64,000 nt of DNA from Phymatolithon calcareum (lineage: Eukaryota; Rhodophyta; Florideophyceae; Hapalidiales), in NCBI GenBank assembly GCA_977006965.1, contig OZ345358.1:310001-374000 (forward strand), given 5' to 3'. This document shows positions 21,133-32,900 of the stretch, one piece after another (the stretch's first letter is position 1; each line of letters starts with the position of its first letter). The notes beneath the pieces are model-generated. The model searched no databases and was not told the DNA's origin. It saw only the letters and a list, made by a program, of their open reading frames with translations. The position numbers and the translations under genes are program-made.

Positions 21133-21313
21133 GAGATATCAAGGTCCGCGATTCCAGGCTGTTTTCGCAGGTTGAGATATCAAGGTCCGCGCACAGAGGC
21201 CATTTGGAGGGGGTGCCCTGAATGTGTCAAAAAGTCGAACCTTGAAATACCTAATGAAGTTGAAAAGAGATAAATGTATGAGTAAGTGCGTAGAGTTGGA
21301 CCTTGATATCTCG
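21133..21313. promoter_or_regulatory. Four-site repeat module 2 (paralogue of module 1)
   Basis: Sites a (21,133-21,150) and b (21,174-21,191) are direct copies of GAGATATCAAGGTCCGCG, 41 bp apart. Site c (about 21,235-21,251) is a decayed inverted copy, and site d (21,299-21,313) is an exact 15-bp inverted copy. The sequence around the sites matches module 1 almost base for base (CAGGCTGTTTTCGCAGG and CACAGAGGCCATTTGGAGG), and the GAAAGAATATAC following site d is also shared. Only the outer 10 bp of the sites differ. Beyond site d, about eight codons match the C-terminus of the YR-helicase (APMYILS here, ACPRYILS there), so this is the end of a second, otherwise lost, element. Confidence 0.8.
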
Positions 21314-21479
21314 AAAGAATATACATAGGAGCGTGGTCCGTACTACTGCTCGATGACTTGGATACTCGTACAATGAAAGTCAAGCTTGCCCGCTACTACT
21401 GCTCGGGTGTTTGATAATTTGAATGTTGCAGTATGAAACATACATGGTTCGGACTACTACGCGATGGATAGCGAAAACT

Positions 21480-22000
21480 GTTTAGTAGCCTGTGATCCTA
21501 TTACTATCATACATTTGACACTGAGAATCAAACGTATGATAGGCGAATGAACGGATTAATTCTGTTTTCGCTAGTGACGGGACTCGAACTGGCGACCTCA
21601 ACATTGTTTCTGTAATTTTGGAAAAATGCTTTTCTTTTTCGTACATTTGACACTGAGTATTAGGTGTATGATTGGCGAATGAACGGATTGATTTTGTTTT
21701 CTCTAGTGACGGGACTCGAACTTGCGCCCTAGATATTCATTGCTGAAATTGTAGAAGTGTGTCTCAGTACCTGATTTATAATTCAATCATTCATTTTCCC
21801 CTTTCCCGAATGGGTCCAGCAGCGATTCTAAGGCGTGAGGTTTCTCCACTCTACTCTATTGTTATCGATCTGTACTGAGGATTGGACTTCTAAAATAGGT
21901 AAGTCACCAACATATTGATTCAGTTCGTGGCCTGACGCATTATAAGCATTTGACTGGAGTAATTATTTTGCTAGTGACAAGACTGTAACTGGGGGCCTGG
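21480..22000. repeat. Tandem repeats with tRNA B-box-like segment
   Basis: A unit containing CATTTGACACTGAG, GGCGAATGAACGGATT and CTAGTGACGGGACTCGAACT occurs twice about 131 bp apart (B-box-like core near 21,586 and 21,717). A more diverged core lies near 21,980. On the minus strand the core reads AGTTCGAGTCCCGTCAC, close to a pol III B box. The flanking bases do not form a proper T stem, so this is not a tRNA gene; a degraded tRNA-derived SINE is possible. Confidence 0.5.
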
Positions 22001-23218
22001 ACAAGAATTGCATAGAGTAGGTATCCCGTTTCGAAGATCAATTTTCATTTTCTGACTACATCACGCCTAGAGACGCTAAAAGTTTTCAAAAAATGAATCA
22101 GTAAATCTGAGGAGCTGTAAGAGAAAAATATAGTATATTTGGGCCAGAATAGAGTGAAGACCGCAAAACCATCTGAATCATCTGGTCCTAGGAACTTGTA
22201 TGTGCCATGGTGGTCCTCTCTAGACTTTCCAGAACGATCAAAATTGGTAGACGAGGGAAAGAATAAATTTTCTGGAAGTTCAAATGGTGAGAGCGGCAAG
22301 TCTGAATGTATGCACTGAACATTGTATTAAGATTCTTACGTGCAAACTGGATCATGTAGTTATCCCGCTGCCATGTGTACCGTACGCAGAAAGTGGAGGA
22401 TTTAAATGATATCAAAATAATGTGTAACCATCATTTGGCAGGAGAAGTGAATCTCTATTCTTCACAACATTTGATTAACAATCATGTGGTTGTATTTATA
22501 TACTTCTTATTTCGAATTGCAACTTGCGATTTACAGCACATCTCGCTCACTGATGTGGTTGATTATAAAGTATTGATGGACAATATTTGGACGGCTGCAC
22601 GTGATGACTAGTACTTATATTGGCCGCAAAACAGAAAAGGGATGGAAAAATACTTACCACTTTCTGTGGTGGGAAGCGTCTGTTGTGGACGATTCAATAC
22701 TTTGATTGCGGATGTTTCCAAGGAGAGAAGCATATGTTCTGGGTACAATTTATAGCAGAACCCTGCGGTCGAGCCTTTTCTCATCCATGCGAAGAACATG
22801 TCTTAGTGATCCCCAGCGACTGTCCTTAATACATTATATCACTATCAATGAGGGGTTTCTTTCTTGTTAGGCTATCGTTCTTATCGTTATCACGGGCAGC
22901 ATGCTGGCTACGGTACCGTTTAGTTTTTTCTGTATTGGTGTCGTGAAATTCCAGGTCCCACATCTGTATACTGAAGCAGCATATTATTCGTAGCACGTTA
23001 ACCATCACTACATCATCATTGGCGTTTACATATTTCTCTATGTCACAAAACTGCCAATTGGCACTCATGCGAAAACTGTGCACTTTTCATTAGAATGTTT
23101 TTTAATGGATGTTGAGATACTTCCATTGCAGAGCCGTGAGAGCTTTATCTACTACTATCTCTACAAAGCGGGAGCGATTCTGTAGCCCACAATATGAACG
23201 TATTCTATTCAATGACGC
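22000..23218. other. Unassigned AT-rich stretch
   Basis: Only short frames with no recognisable motif. Confidence 0.4.
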
Positions 23219-23565
23219 ACACCTTGAGAAAGCAGCAAGTATAAAGTTAAGGATTGTCATGGCCAAACAGAAAACACAGAACTAGATGTCTAGATTGCAG
23301 AAAGTTTGAGGTACGAGCAGGGGCATGCGGCCTAAAAGGGTTTCATTTTCTCTGATTGGTGCGTCTGCCTCATTCTGTGAAATGGCACCTACTTTGAGAA
23401 AGCAACAAGAATAAACATAAACATTGTCATGGGCCAATCACAAAAACTAGAACTAGATGTATAGGTTGCAGTCCGTTAGAGATACGAGTGAGGGCAGGTC
23501 ACCCAGAACGGCTTCATTTTCGCTGATTGGTAGGTCTGCCTCCCTTACAATTCTCATTTGTCAGT
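23219..23565. repeat. Two-unit 170-bp tandem repeat
   Basis: TTGAGAAAGCA at 23,224 recurs at 23,394. Both units share ATTGTCATGG, AACTAGATGT, TACGAG and TTCATTTT.CTGATTGGT blocks in the same order. Confidence 0.7.
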
Positions 23566-23765
23566 CTCTGAATATTCTCAAATCCATAAAAAGGTTTTTG
23601 ACCAATCAAATGACCGTCTATGTAATGGATGGCACCTGTCACTTCTTTATTCGATGTCCGATGTTTTTGGGCAATCAACCTGCTCGTATTTAGCGGCCTC
23701 CTATCTCACAGAGTATCGCCTCATCCCAGACCAATGTTGAGACTCTTGTTCATTCTTGCTTTCAA

Positions 23766-24535
23766 ATGACTTCATCGTCACCAAAGAAACGCCCACCCGC
23801 TTCACATTCGTTGCATGAGGACGTGAAACATCCTCCGGAAAAGCGCAGGCTTAGCGTTGACGAGACTTCTACAACCAGCGTTCTGCTCAACTAAAATGCT
23901 ACATTCGTCCATGTCGATGTACGTCGAGTCATCATTCCCGTCGAAAACAAAGTCCGCCCTACCAACGAGGCCGAAGCTCGACAGAACTACTATGACCAGT
24001 TTTTGAAGAACGGCTACCGTGCGAATATGAGCTTCATTTTTGTCGCGGTTGCGACATCATCACCACGGGAAAAGCACCGGTGACGGAATTGTCAATATCA
24101 CTGCGAAGTATCGTGTACAGCTTATCGATGGCGCTCACCGAGTTTCCGTCCTCCGTCTTCCCGAACTTTGGAGCAACTAACCCGGCCGTAAGCACATCTT
24201 TCCGAACGAGATGCTGGTTATTGGCAATGCACTGAACGCGTTCTCTGAGCTTGCTATACCCATGTCCACCGACGACAAGGTATGCATGGTGCTTTCCTTT
24301 GTCAAATCCACTGTTTCTCACGGAAAATCCAATCTTGCTCCTGATTATGCAAAGAATCTTGCCAGAAATGTCCGCGTTTCTGAGATAGCCAATGCTGTCA
24401 AAGAGACAAACATGTTCCCAGCACTACAGGTCGTACAGATTCGCCGATATGCTTGCATCGCCGCGGGACTCTTCCATCACCCTGGTCGGAACGGTACAAA
24501 GAGCGTAACTCTGCGTGAATGGAACGCTGGTGCGC
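23766..24535 (+). pseudogene. ParB/Srx-like domain protein, decayed
   Basis: From ATG 23,766 the frame reads a basic N-terminus (MTSSSPKKRPPASH). After one TAA (23,892) it continues as FVHVDVRRVIIPVENKVRP, YYDQFLKNGYRANMSFIFV, to a TGA at 24,081. In another frame it continues as NITAKYRVQLIDGAHRVSVL to a TAA at 24,178, and in that same frame to a helical region (LAPDYAKNLARNV, ANAVKETNMF). The order of a beta segment with a conserved Arg, a Gly-Tyr turn and the DGAHR box matches the ParB/sulfiredoxin-like fold (consensus DGxHR), used in nucleotide-dependent DNA clamps and some nucleases. At least two stops and one frameshift make it non-functional. The 3' end runs into a GGTACC hairpin repeat. 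Family call moderate; biological role unknown. Confidence 0.5.
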
Positions 24536-24760
24536 GGAAAACCGAGAAATCGGCACAAAAATAGATAAAAAATAACTACTATGCTATCATAAATTTAGAT
24601 TCTTATTTTCTAGTAATATTTGCGTGACATTTCCGTGGTTGTGGCGCACCATGGTCCCGTTCGCGCACAATTGCGCGCTTAGTACTGTTGGAAAGCTCGC
24701 ATGGAGTCGCGATTAACGGTACCAAGCGCGAAAGTCTGCGTTGCCGGGAACATTTGTACC
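24490..24760. repeat. GGTACC hairpin repeat, locus B
   Basis: A right-arm-only unit (24,490-24,535), a 108-bp linker with the shared CCGAGAAATCGGC mini-hairpin and GCTATCATAAATTTAGATTC, then a full unit from GGCGCACC at 24,643 to about 24,760. The locus truncates the ParB-like pseudogene. Confidence 0.75.
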
Positions 24761-24769
24761 AGAATTTGG

Positions 24770-25490
24770 GCGCCCTGCCTAAAAACAATAATAAAATAAG
24801 ATTGCTGTCGCGCCAGAGGAGGAGCCGAGGTAAAATAAAATTAGTGTCACTAACTGGGGAGATACGTTTTTGCTTCTGCAGACTTGTAGCTATTGTAATA
24901 TTCATATATGGCCCTTCTGCAAGCTCTTAGCTGCAGAAAAACACTTCGGGGCGTGGAAAATCTTGGAGTCTAGTAATCGCTCATGGGCTATTCGAGCTCG
25001 CAGATCTTATCCTTGGTTTCTATTCCATATTATCGTTAAACGCAGTGGTAAAGAAGTGTAGCTCATGCAGTGCTTCCTCGGTCATCTTGGCCTGTTCTCA
25101 GGTCAACTGGTATATGGACAAAAGAATTCCAAATGTGTCGAGGAGCCTTGGTACGATTTCGCCAAATTTTTCTTCTAGGATTCTCCAGGTTCTGCTATAA
25201 TGTGCCAGAACAATGCCAGAACTGGCAAGTGCTCTTTTCGAGGTCGTCATAGAATATGATTATGAAGAACAGTACTTGATCCAGTGCTTTCTGAGTCTCC
25301 TCTTCAGGTTGGCTGTATCTTCCAAGGTACTCCTTGAGATCGTTCATAAGATCTGGTAAGGTACCCCCGAATTTATTTTCGAGAAGTGTGGTACTCATCG
25401 GGGGGAAACGCCGGAATGCCAATTTTCATTGCCAATTGGCGGTGCATTGCTCTTGGAAGTTGGATGATGACCAGAGATAACCCGGGAAAA
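24770..25490. other. Unassigned stretch
   Basis: A minus-strand 75-codon frame (25,195-25,422) may be a downstream part of the adjacent LINE-like remnant, but no motif proves it. Confidence 0.35.
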
Positions 25491-25504
25491 TCGTAAGTAA
25501 TTTT

Positions 25505-26260
25505 TCACTTTCTTTTGAACTCCAAGAGGTCTCCTTCGTCTTTCAAGTGCAAGTCCTTTAGTGATTTCTCTGAAACTACTTGCTTGACATAGGGCAGTTC
25601 TTTGTCAAAAGTCTCATTTCTTACCATTGCCGAAATGTCTCGACTCACCCATTGTAATTCCTCACAGTCCCTTTCTTCCCTTGGGCAGGCCAATAGCTTC
25701 CATTTTCTATTTCTAGCTCACTCTAGCATTCGGAGCGCTTAAGAAAGTCTCCTGTTTTCTGCATTGTGTATACGTCAAAGAATGCGAAGCCTGACGGTTC
25801 TGTTTTTTCGACTGGGCCAAACACTTGTGTGAAAAATTTCTTCTCCAATTCTGTAATTTCTGTCTGTACTCTTGGCGTCCATGGTGTCAGGTGCATGGCG
25901 TACTCCCACCTTGGTTGTATCAAAGCCTTTTATGTTTTGATTGCTTTAAAGGGGCAACGCCCCCCGTAATGCGAGATCGAGAGATCTAAGTTGATACACA
26001 GCGATCTTGGCATGTCTGATACGCTCCAGATTTTTGTGTCTGTAATTCCCTGGTCGCTTAGTGAGACGCAACGGTAAGATACTTCTTCGACCTTTGTCAG
26101 CTGTTGTCCTGCAAGCTTGAAGATGGAAGAGCTTGAGTCTGCCGAGAGAAGAGCTTCACTCTTCCCTGCTTTCGTATTCCAAATCATCCGCGGCACGAAA
26201 GTCTGCCGTGTGTCGCCATGTCGAAAGTTTCTCGTCCCCCATCCGCCAAATTCAATGTTA
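25505..26260 (-). pseudogene. LINE-like reverse transcriptase, C-terminal remnant
   Basis: Minus-strand frames read in order PRMIWNTKAGKSEALL, then FKLAGQQLTKVEEVSYRCVSLSDQGITDTK, then (other frame) KALIQPRWEYAMHLTPWTP and TELEKKFFTQVFGP, then CEELQWVSRDISAMVRNET. This order resembles the thumb region of non-LTR retrotransposon RTs: a W..N..KS box, a strand before a LG(V/I)-type segment, the 'yk.li.p...YA..lw' helix and a following lE.fqr..l segment. The RT core is not convincingly present upstream; a GVAQGG tract near 26,430 is only suggestive. Several frameshifts. Family assignment is tentative. Confidence 0.4.
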
Positions 26261-26439
26261 CAGCACTACAGATCCCAATATCCGCGCGCTGCATTATGGC
26301 CTGTCTGCAGTCGAGACAACCGTGGCTCCTTTGCTTCACTCCAATCAATTCGTGACGGTGTAGAGCCGCATCTTCTTCCTTCTCTGCAAACCGCCCTGTG
26401 CAACTCCAGCGACTATGAAATCAAAAAGCAACCAGCGCG

Positions 26440-27680
26440 CAAGCACAAACCAACCAGAACAGCCAAACTGCTCTTCCCAGCTCAGCATGCGCCTCACTCA
26501 CGAGAACAATTGCGTGTGCTTCAAAGATCTCGTTTCTATTCAGATGTTCCATTCCGCCTCCGGTGGAATACTTCCCAATCTATCATAACTGGAGCTGTCG
26601 TCTCCCGCCTCTGTCCTCTACGGAGGCCCACTCAGCTGGCCGTCGTCAGCCGAAACTGTGCATGTAACGACTCTCGGTGATCATACGTACTTCATCCAAT
26701 CAAACGAGCGCAGTGTATGGGTGCGGTGCTCTTCTGACAGGTGCAGGAAATCCCGTTATTGAGTTTATATGTAAAATAGAAAAATTGAGCTTTCCATGTG
26801 ATGCGCACTTTTTTGGAAATTTTACTTTGTGATACCAGGGGAGAGTAACTTTCCCCTAGTGATAGTCTGCGATGTTGGGAGAACACAGTGTTCCGTGCTC
26901 CACATTGTGGCTGCTCAGGGAGCTTCTGCACTTCGTGTCTCGCAGAACTTGCGCGAGACCCAAGCATCCATCACTCGTCCCAGTGCTGTCGTGCTTCCGG
27001 GAATGTTTCTAATACACTCACTTTGTAATCATATGCACCACCTGTTAGAAGAGCAGAAATCGCAGCGAAAACGCATGGCGATTCATGAAGGTGCATGTAG
27101 ATACCGAATGTGTAAAACGGTATAACATGACGTCGACATGCGAAATCTAGAGCGCAGTGGACCGGTCGGAAAAATTTTAATCCAGATTTCGTTGATATGC
27201 TAGCAATAGCCTATCGGAAGACTTTCAAAATGTCTTTTTATTAAGGGAAAAAAATTATGCTACAATACTTGTGCCTTCCTGAGAAAAAAGGATTTGTGCA
27301 TACTAAACCTGTCACGTTTTGCGTCGTCGCAAACGCAGTTTTTCTCACTAGAGCCATCTCGCAGTGAGAATGATTTGCTACCATCCCAAGATGATGTTTA
27401 CACTGAAGCGTGGACAGCTGGCACTCTGCGCTCATGAATCTCCATCCCATTCAATGACCCATTCGCTTTCAGTCAACCCGATCTCCGACATGGGCGGTAG
27501 TCCAAGCTGCTAGGATATAGCCTCTGCCTCCACCCCTGGCTACTTCGTGCCATGGCCTCATTAGCGCCCCTTTTCTCTCCTATCGTTCGGCATGAGGCCG
27601 GCACAGGATCTGAGAGCTCGCGCAAGGCATTGATGACGAAGATGGCCAGAGTAAGAATGACGGCGTATACGTGAGAGAGC
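26440..27680. other. Unassigned stretch
   Basis: Open frames here (for example 26,117-26,680 plus) lack motifs and overlap the LINE-like remnant on the other strand; nothing supportable. Confidence 0.35.
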
Positions 27681-27686
27681 GTAAAA

Positions 27687-28020
27687 ATGGAAAAATTCAT
27701 CGCAAGAAAGACAGCAGGGCGTCCCGTGTCCCTTGGTGCATCGACGACAATCCAGAATGCGAAAAAAACTAGCGACGGTGGAGAGTTGACCAGTCTTCTC
27801 AAGTTCCAGATAGTTCAAGACCAAAACCGACAAGAAGAGGAGCGCAAGGATCGTGCCCAACATCGAGAGGAAGAGCGGAAACAGCGTGCAGAGCAGGGAG
27901 GAAGAGTGGAAAGAACGAGCTGAACAGGGAGCGAAGGAGAGAGCGAGAAGTGGGCGGGAAGATAAGATGCATGATCAATTAATGCAAATGATGGTGGTTT
28001 CCTTGAACAAGAAAAATTGA
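27687..28020 (+). pseudogene. Glu/Arg-rich coiled-coil C-terminal fragment, frameshifted
   Basis: The frame 27,687-27,923 ends in a charged helix (QNRQEEERKDRAQHREEER). Just before its stop, another frame carries on the same helix (EEWKERAEQGAKERARSG) to MHDQLMQMMVVSLNKKN and a TGA at 28,018-28,020. A single frameshift near 27,895 thus splits one coiled coil. A long E/R helix ending with an M-rich segment is often found downstream of Myb/SANT-like DNA-binding domains in transposon-associated proteins, but no such domain is visible upstream. Confidence 0.45.
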
Positions 28021-29216
28021 GTACTGAAGCTCTTGGCTTTAATCCTATATTTCGAATGTCATGTGGTAGTCAATTTTTAGAATGAATAAACAGATGCTCA
28101 AGTCATGGTTGCTCTTCAAAAACGAACGTTTAAAATGACGCTCTTCAGCTGCACATACCCCCACAAAAGATACTACTGGATATGCTCTCAACTATGACGA
28201 TTAAGCACGCCAGAAGCTGTTGTTAAGGAGAAGATCTAAACTCTAAGACTTTGGCGGCGTCTCTGAAATTTTTTCGTGTATTCGTTCCGTCCTATTTCAA
28301 TAACAAAACATCGATAAAAAGGAATTTTGAAATCCTACTCACACCCAAACAGACCTTTCGCTTCTAAGCTAAGTTACGGCATAAACGTGGTAAGAAATTG
28401 GTTCCTCCGAGCAAGCTTCTCCCTCAAATTGAACAAATAAGGGACCCGAACAGTACAACAAACGCCAATACTGAGGTTTGAAGGAGAGCGGCACGGGTTA
28501 TACGCCGGTCAAGGTTTCCGCGCTCGAGCAGCGACATCTTCCTTATTCGATTTTTCGGCGCCGCCGTTCTGCGGTTCTGGATGATGGTGAGGACGATGAG
28601 AGTACGAAATGCCACACTCATGTTCTTACGTGCATGTGCGAGCGTGAAGTGAGAGATGTGGCGCGGAATGGTCGGCTAGCGTTGGACCTGAGTGGCCATT
28701 TTCTGTTCAGCTTGCACAGATCGACCGTATTGCCAGCATGTACTGATTCTACCCGAGATGCTAGAAGTGGAAACTGCAAACCTTCTTCCCCGGTAGTAAT
28801 TACAGTGCTTAGTACCAATAATGCGCGCACAATTTTGTGTTCCAGATCGCAAAGGAGTCAAAAAGAACACAAATCAGTCAAGCTCTCCAGGAAGGCCCCA
28901 CTGTTCACGTAGATGGACCAGAACACGTACAGGTTCAAAAGTTCATAAGTTAATTTTTCGAAAAGGCCCAATCTACTCCAAGATCACTGAAAACGAAATG
29001 TCATGCAGCTCCATATCCACGGCGCGCTGCCCCCAGCACCGTGAAATGGAATTCTGGACTTAAACACTGTACTGTACTGTCGCCATCTGTCAATCTTCTC
29101 GCATCCAAAGCACTCTCCGTCGAATCGCACGTTCTGTCGCCGTAACGCTTCTACAAAACACGCCGCGCTGTTCGTCCCCAAGCACCTTGCACATTTGACC
29201 GCACGAGCTGCTGAAT
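28021..29216. other. Unassigned stretch
   Basis: A 144-codon plus-strand frame (28,478-28,912) has no recognisable domain and strong antisense frames, so its coding status is doubtful. Confidence 0.35.
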
Positions 29217-29617
29217 ATGGATCATGACTCCACCGATGCCGACAAGTCGGTTCCCGTCCGTCCTCCAGGCGGCTTCATCGCCCTGCCTGCTACCCCGTAC
29301 CGCTTCCCGTCACTATTGCCCTAATCGGCGCCCACGCCGTAGGAAAGTCCGCTTTTGTGTCCAGATTTCTGCACGGGCATTTCCGAAACACCTACTCCTC
29401 CACGCAGAACAGTGTGCACTACGGACTGCCCCTGTGCGTAGAAGGCGGAGACTACGACCTGCGCGTAGTAGACACGCATGGACAGTGCAAGAATAGCCGC
29501 TTCGGACTGCACTACACTCTTGGTGTTAACGGCTTTCTGATTGTGTTTGCTGTGGATGACGTCGGACTACCTTCCGTATCTCAGCCTTTTTTGGCTCGTT
29601 TCCAGAGACGAGTGTAA
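29217..29617 (+). pseudogene. Ras-superfamily small GTPase fragment, frameshifted
   Basis: A start at 29,217 (MDHDSTDADKSVPV...) runs in one frame to about 29,290. A second frame then gives VTIALIGAHAVGKSAFVSRFL (P-loop GAHAVGKS, GxxxxGKS type), a switch I-like HFRNTYSSTQNSVHY, DLRVVDTHGQ (the DxxG motif of G3) and GVNGFLIVFAVDD, matching the beta4 'NgyilVys' segment of Ras and Rheb-like GTPases. The NKxD and SAK boxes for guanine recognition are not found downstream, and the frame stops at 29,617. These proteins switch between GTP and GDP states in signalling. Here the gene is truncated, or split by an undetected intron. A 3.4-kb satellite begins 370 bp downstream. Confidence 0.65.
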
Positions 29618-29983
29618 TGTCGGCAAGGTCAGATCTGCTCTCGAATTTCGTATGAGCCTTACGCATTGAAACGCATAAGCCTTGCCCACTGTCAAGCGGC
29701 AAGTGCGAGAAGTCGGCACGGCATGTAAACGAATAGCCCCAGTTTTCGGCCTCTCCTCTGTAAAATCTGTCGTCGTTACGAAATTGTCCAGAAGATCACG
29801 GTTCGCAGCGTACTGTCAGAAGGTTTTAACCTCTATATATTGTACAATGCACGAGAACTGGGAAACTTCACAACATTGTTTCCATTGAGCTTTTCGAGCG
29901 ACGCAATTTCAACATAGCAACGCTCCGGCCGAGGTTCGGTTCATACATAAAAACAAGACCTCTCACCGAAGGCCAAGAAGCAG

Positions 29984-32900
29984 TTCATTTTCATTCATTT
30001 TCATTCATTTTCATTCATTTTCATTCATTTTCATTCATTTTCATTCATTTTCATTCATTTTCATTCATTTTCATTCATTTTCATTCATTTTCATTCATTT
30101 TCATTCATTTTCATTCATTTTCATTCATTTTCATTCATTTTCATTCATTTTCATTCATTTTCATTCATTTTCATTCATTTTCATTCATTTTCATTCATTT
30201 TCATTCATTTTCATTCATTTTCATTCATTTTCATTCATTTTCATTCATTTTCATTCATTTTCATTCATTTTCATTCATTTTCATTCATTTTCATTCATTT
30301 TCATTCATTTTCATTCATTTTCATTCATTTTCATTCATTTTCATTCATTTTCATTCATTTTCATTCATTTTCATTCATTTTCATTCATTTTCATTCATTT
30401 TCATTCATTTTCATTCATTTTCATTCATTTTCATTCATTTTCATTCATTTTCATTCATTTTCATTCATTTTCATTCATTTTCATTCATTTTCATTCATTT
30501 TCATTCATTTTCATTCATTTTCATTCATTTTCATTCATTTTCATTCATTTTCATTCATTTTCATTCATTTTCATTCATTTTCATTCATTTTCATTCATTT
30601 TCATTCATTTTCATTCATTTTCATTCATTTTCATTCATTTTCATTCATTTTCATTCATTTTCATTCATTTTCATTCATTTTCATTCATTTTCATTCATTT
30701 TCATTCATTTTCATTCATTTTCATTCATTTTCATTCATTTTCATTCATTTTCATTCATTTTCATTCATTTTCATTCATTTTCATTCATTTTCATTCATTT
30801 TCATTCATTTTCATTCATTTTCATTCATTTTCATTCATTTTCATTCATTTTCATTCATTTTCATTCATTTTCATTCATTTTCATTCATTTTCATTCATTT
30901 TCATTCATTTTCATTCATTTTCATTCATTTTCATTCATTTTCATTCATTTTCATTCATTTTCATTCATTTTCATTCATTTTCATTCATTTTCATTCATTT
31001 TCATTCATTTTCATTCATTTTCATTCATTTTCATTCATTTTCATTCATTTTCATTCATTTTCATTCATTTTCATTCATTTTCATTCATTTTCATTCATTT
31101 TCATTCATTTTCATTCATTTTCATTCATTTTCATTCATTTTCATTCATTTTCATTCATTTTCATTCATTTTCATTCATTTTCATTCATTTTCATTCATTT
31201 TCATTCATTTTCATTCATTTTCATTCATTTTCATTCATTTTCATTCATTTTCATTCATTTTCATTCATTTTCATTCATTTTCATTCATTTTCATTCATTT
31301 TCATTCATTTTCATTCATTTTCATTCATTTTCATTCATTTTCATTCATTTTCATTCATTTTCATTCATTTTCATTCATTTTCATTCATTTTCATTCATTT
31401 TCATTCATTTTCATTCATTTTCATTCATTTTCATTCATTTTCATTCATTTTCATTCATTTTCATTCATTTTCATTCATTTTCATTCATTTTCATTCATTT
31501 TCATTCATTTTCATTCATTTTCATTCATTTTCATTCATTTTCATTCATTTTCATTCATTTTCATTCATTTTCATTCATTTTCATTCATTTTCATTCATTT
31601 TCATTCATTTTCATTCATTTTCATTCATTTTCATTCATTTTCATTCATTTTCATTCATTTTCATTCATTTTCATTCATTTTCATTCATTTTCATTCATTT
31701 TCATTCATTTTCATTCATTTTCATTCATTTTCATTCATTTTCATTCATTTTCATTCATTTTCATTCATTTTCATTCATTTTCATTCATTTTCATTCATTT
31801 TCATTCATTTTCATTCATTTTCATTCATTTTCATTCATTTTCATTCATTTTCATTCATTTTCATTCATTTTCATTCATTTTCATTCATTTTCATTCATTT
31901 TCATTCATTTTCATTCATTTTCATTCATTTTCATTCATTTTCATTCATTTTCATTCATTTTCATTCATTTTCATTCATTTTCATTCATTTTCATTCATTT
32001 TCATTCATTTTCATTCATTTTCATTCATTTTCATTCATTTTCATTCATTTTCATTCATTTTCATTCATTTTCATTCATTTTCATTCATTTTCATTCATTT
32101 TCATTCATTTTCATTCATTTTCATTCATTTTCATTCATTTTCATTCATTTTCATTCATTTTCATTCATTTTCATTCATTTTCATTCATTTTCATTCATTT
32201 TCATTCATTTTCATTCATTTTCATTCATTTTCATTCATTTTCATTCATTTTCATTCATTTTCATTCATTTTCATTCATTTTCATTCATTTTCATTCATTT
32301 TCATTCATTTTCATTCATTTTCATTCATTTTCATTCATTTTCATTCATTTTCATTCATTTTCATTCATTTTCATTCATTTTCATTCATTTTCATTCATTT
32401 TCATTCATTTTCATTCATTTTCATTCATTTTCATTCATTTTCATTCATTTTCATTCATTTTCATTCATTTTCATTCATTTTCATTCATTTTCATTCATTT
32501 TCATTCATTTTCATTCATTTTCATTCATTTTCATTCATTTTCATTCATTTTCATTCATTTTCATTCATTTTCATTCATTTTCATTCATTTTCATTCATTT
32601 TCATTCATTTTCATTCATTTTCATTCATTTTCATTCATTTTCATTCATTTTCATTCATTTTCATTCATTTTCATTCATTTTCATTCATTTTCATTCATTT
32701 TCATTCATTTTCATTCATTTTCATTCATTTTCATTCATTTTCATTCATTTTCATTCATTTTCATTCATTTTCATTCATTTTCATTCATTTTCATTCATTT
32801 TCATTCATTTTCATTCATTTTCATTCATTTTCATTCATTTTCATTCATTTTCATTCATTTTCATTCATTTTCATTCATTTTCATTCATTTTCATTCATTT

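Noticed and set aside
21574-21735. tRNA genes suggested by GGGACTCGAACT
   Set aside because: The T stem does not pair and no acceptor, D or anticodon arms can be built.
28478-28912. 144-codon plus-strand frame
   Set aside because: No recognisable motif and equally long frames on the other strand.
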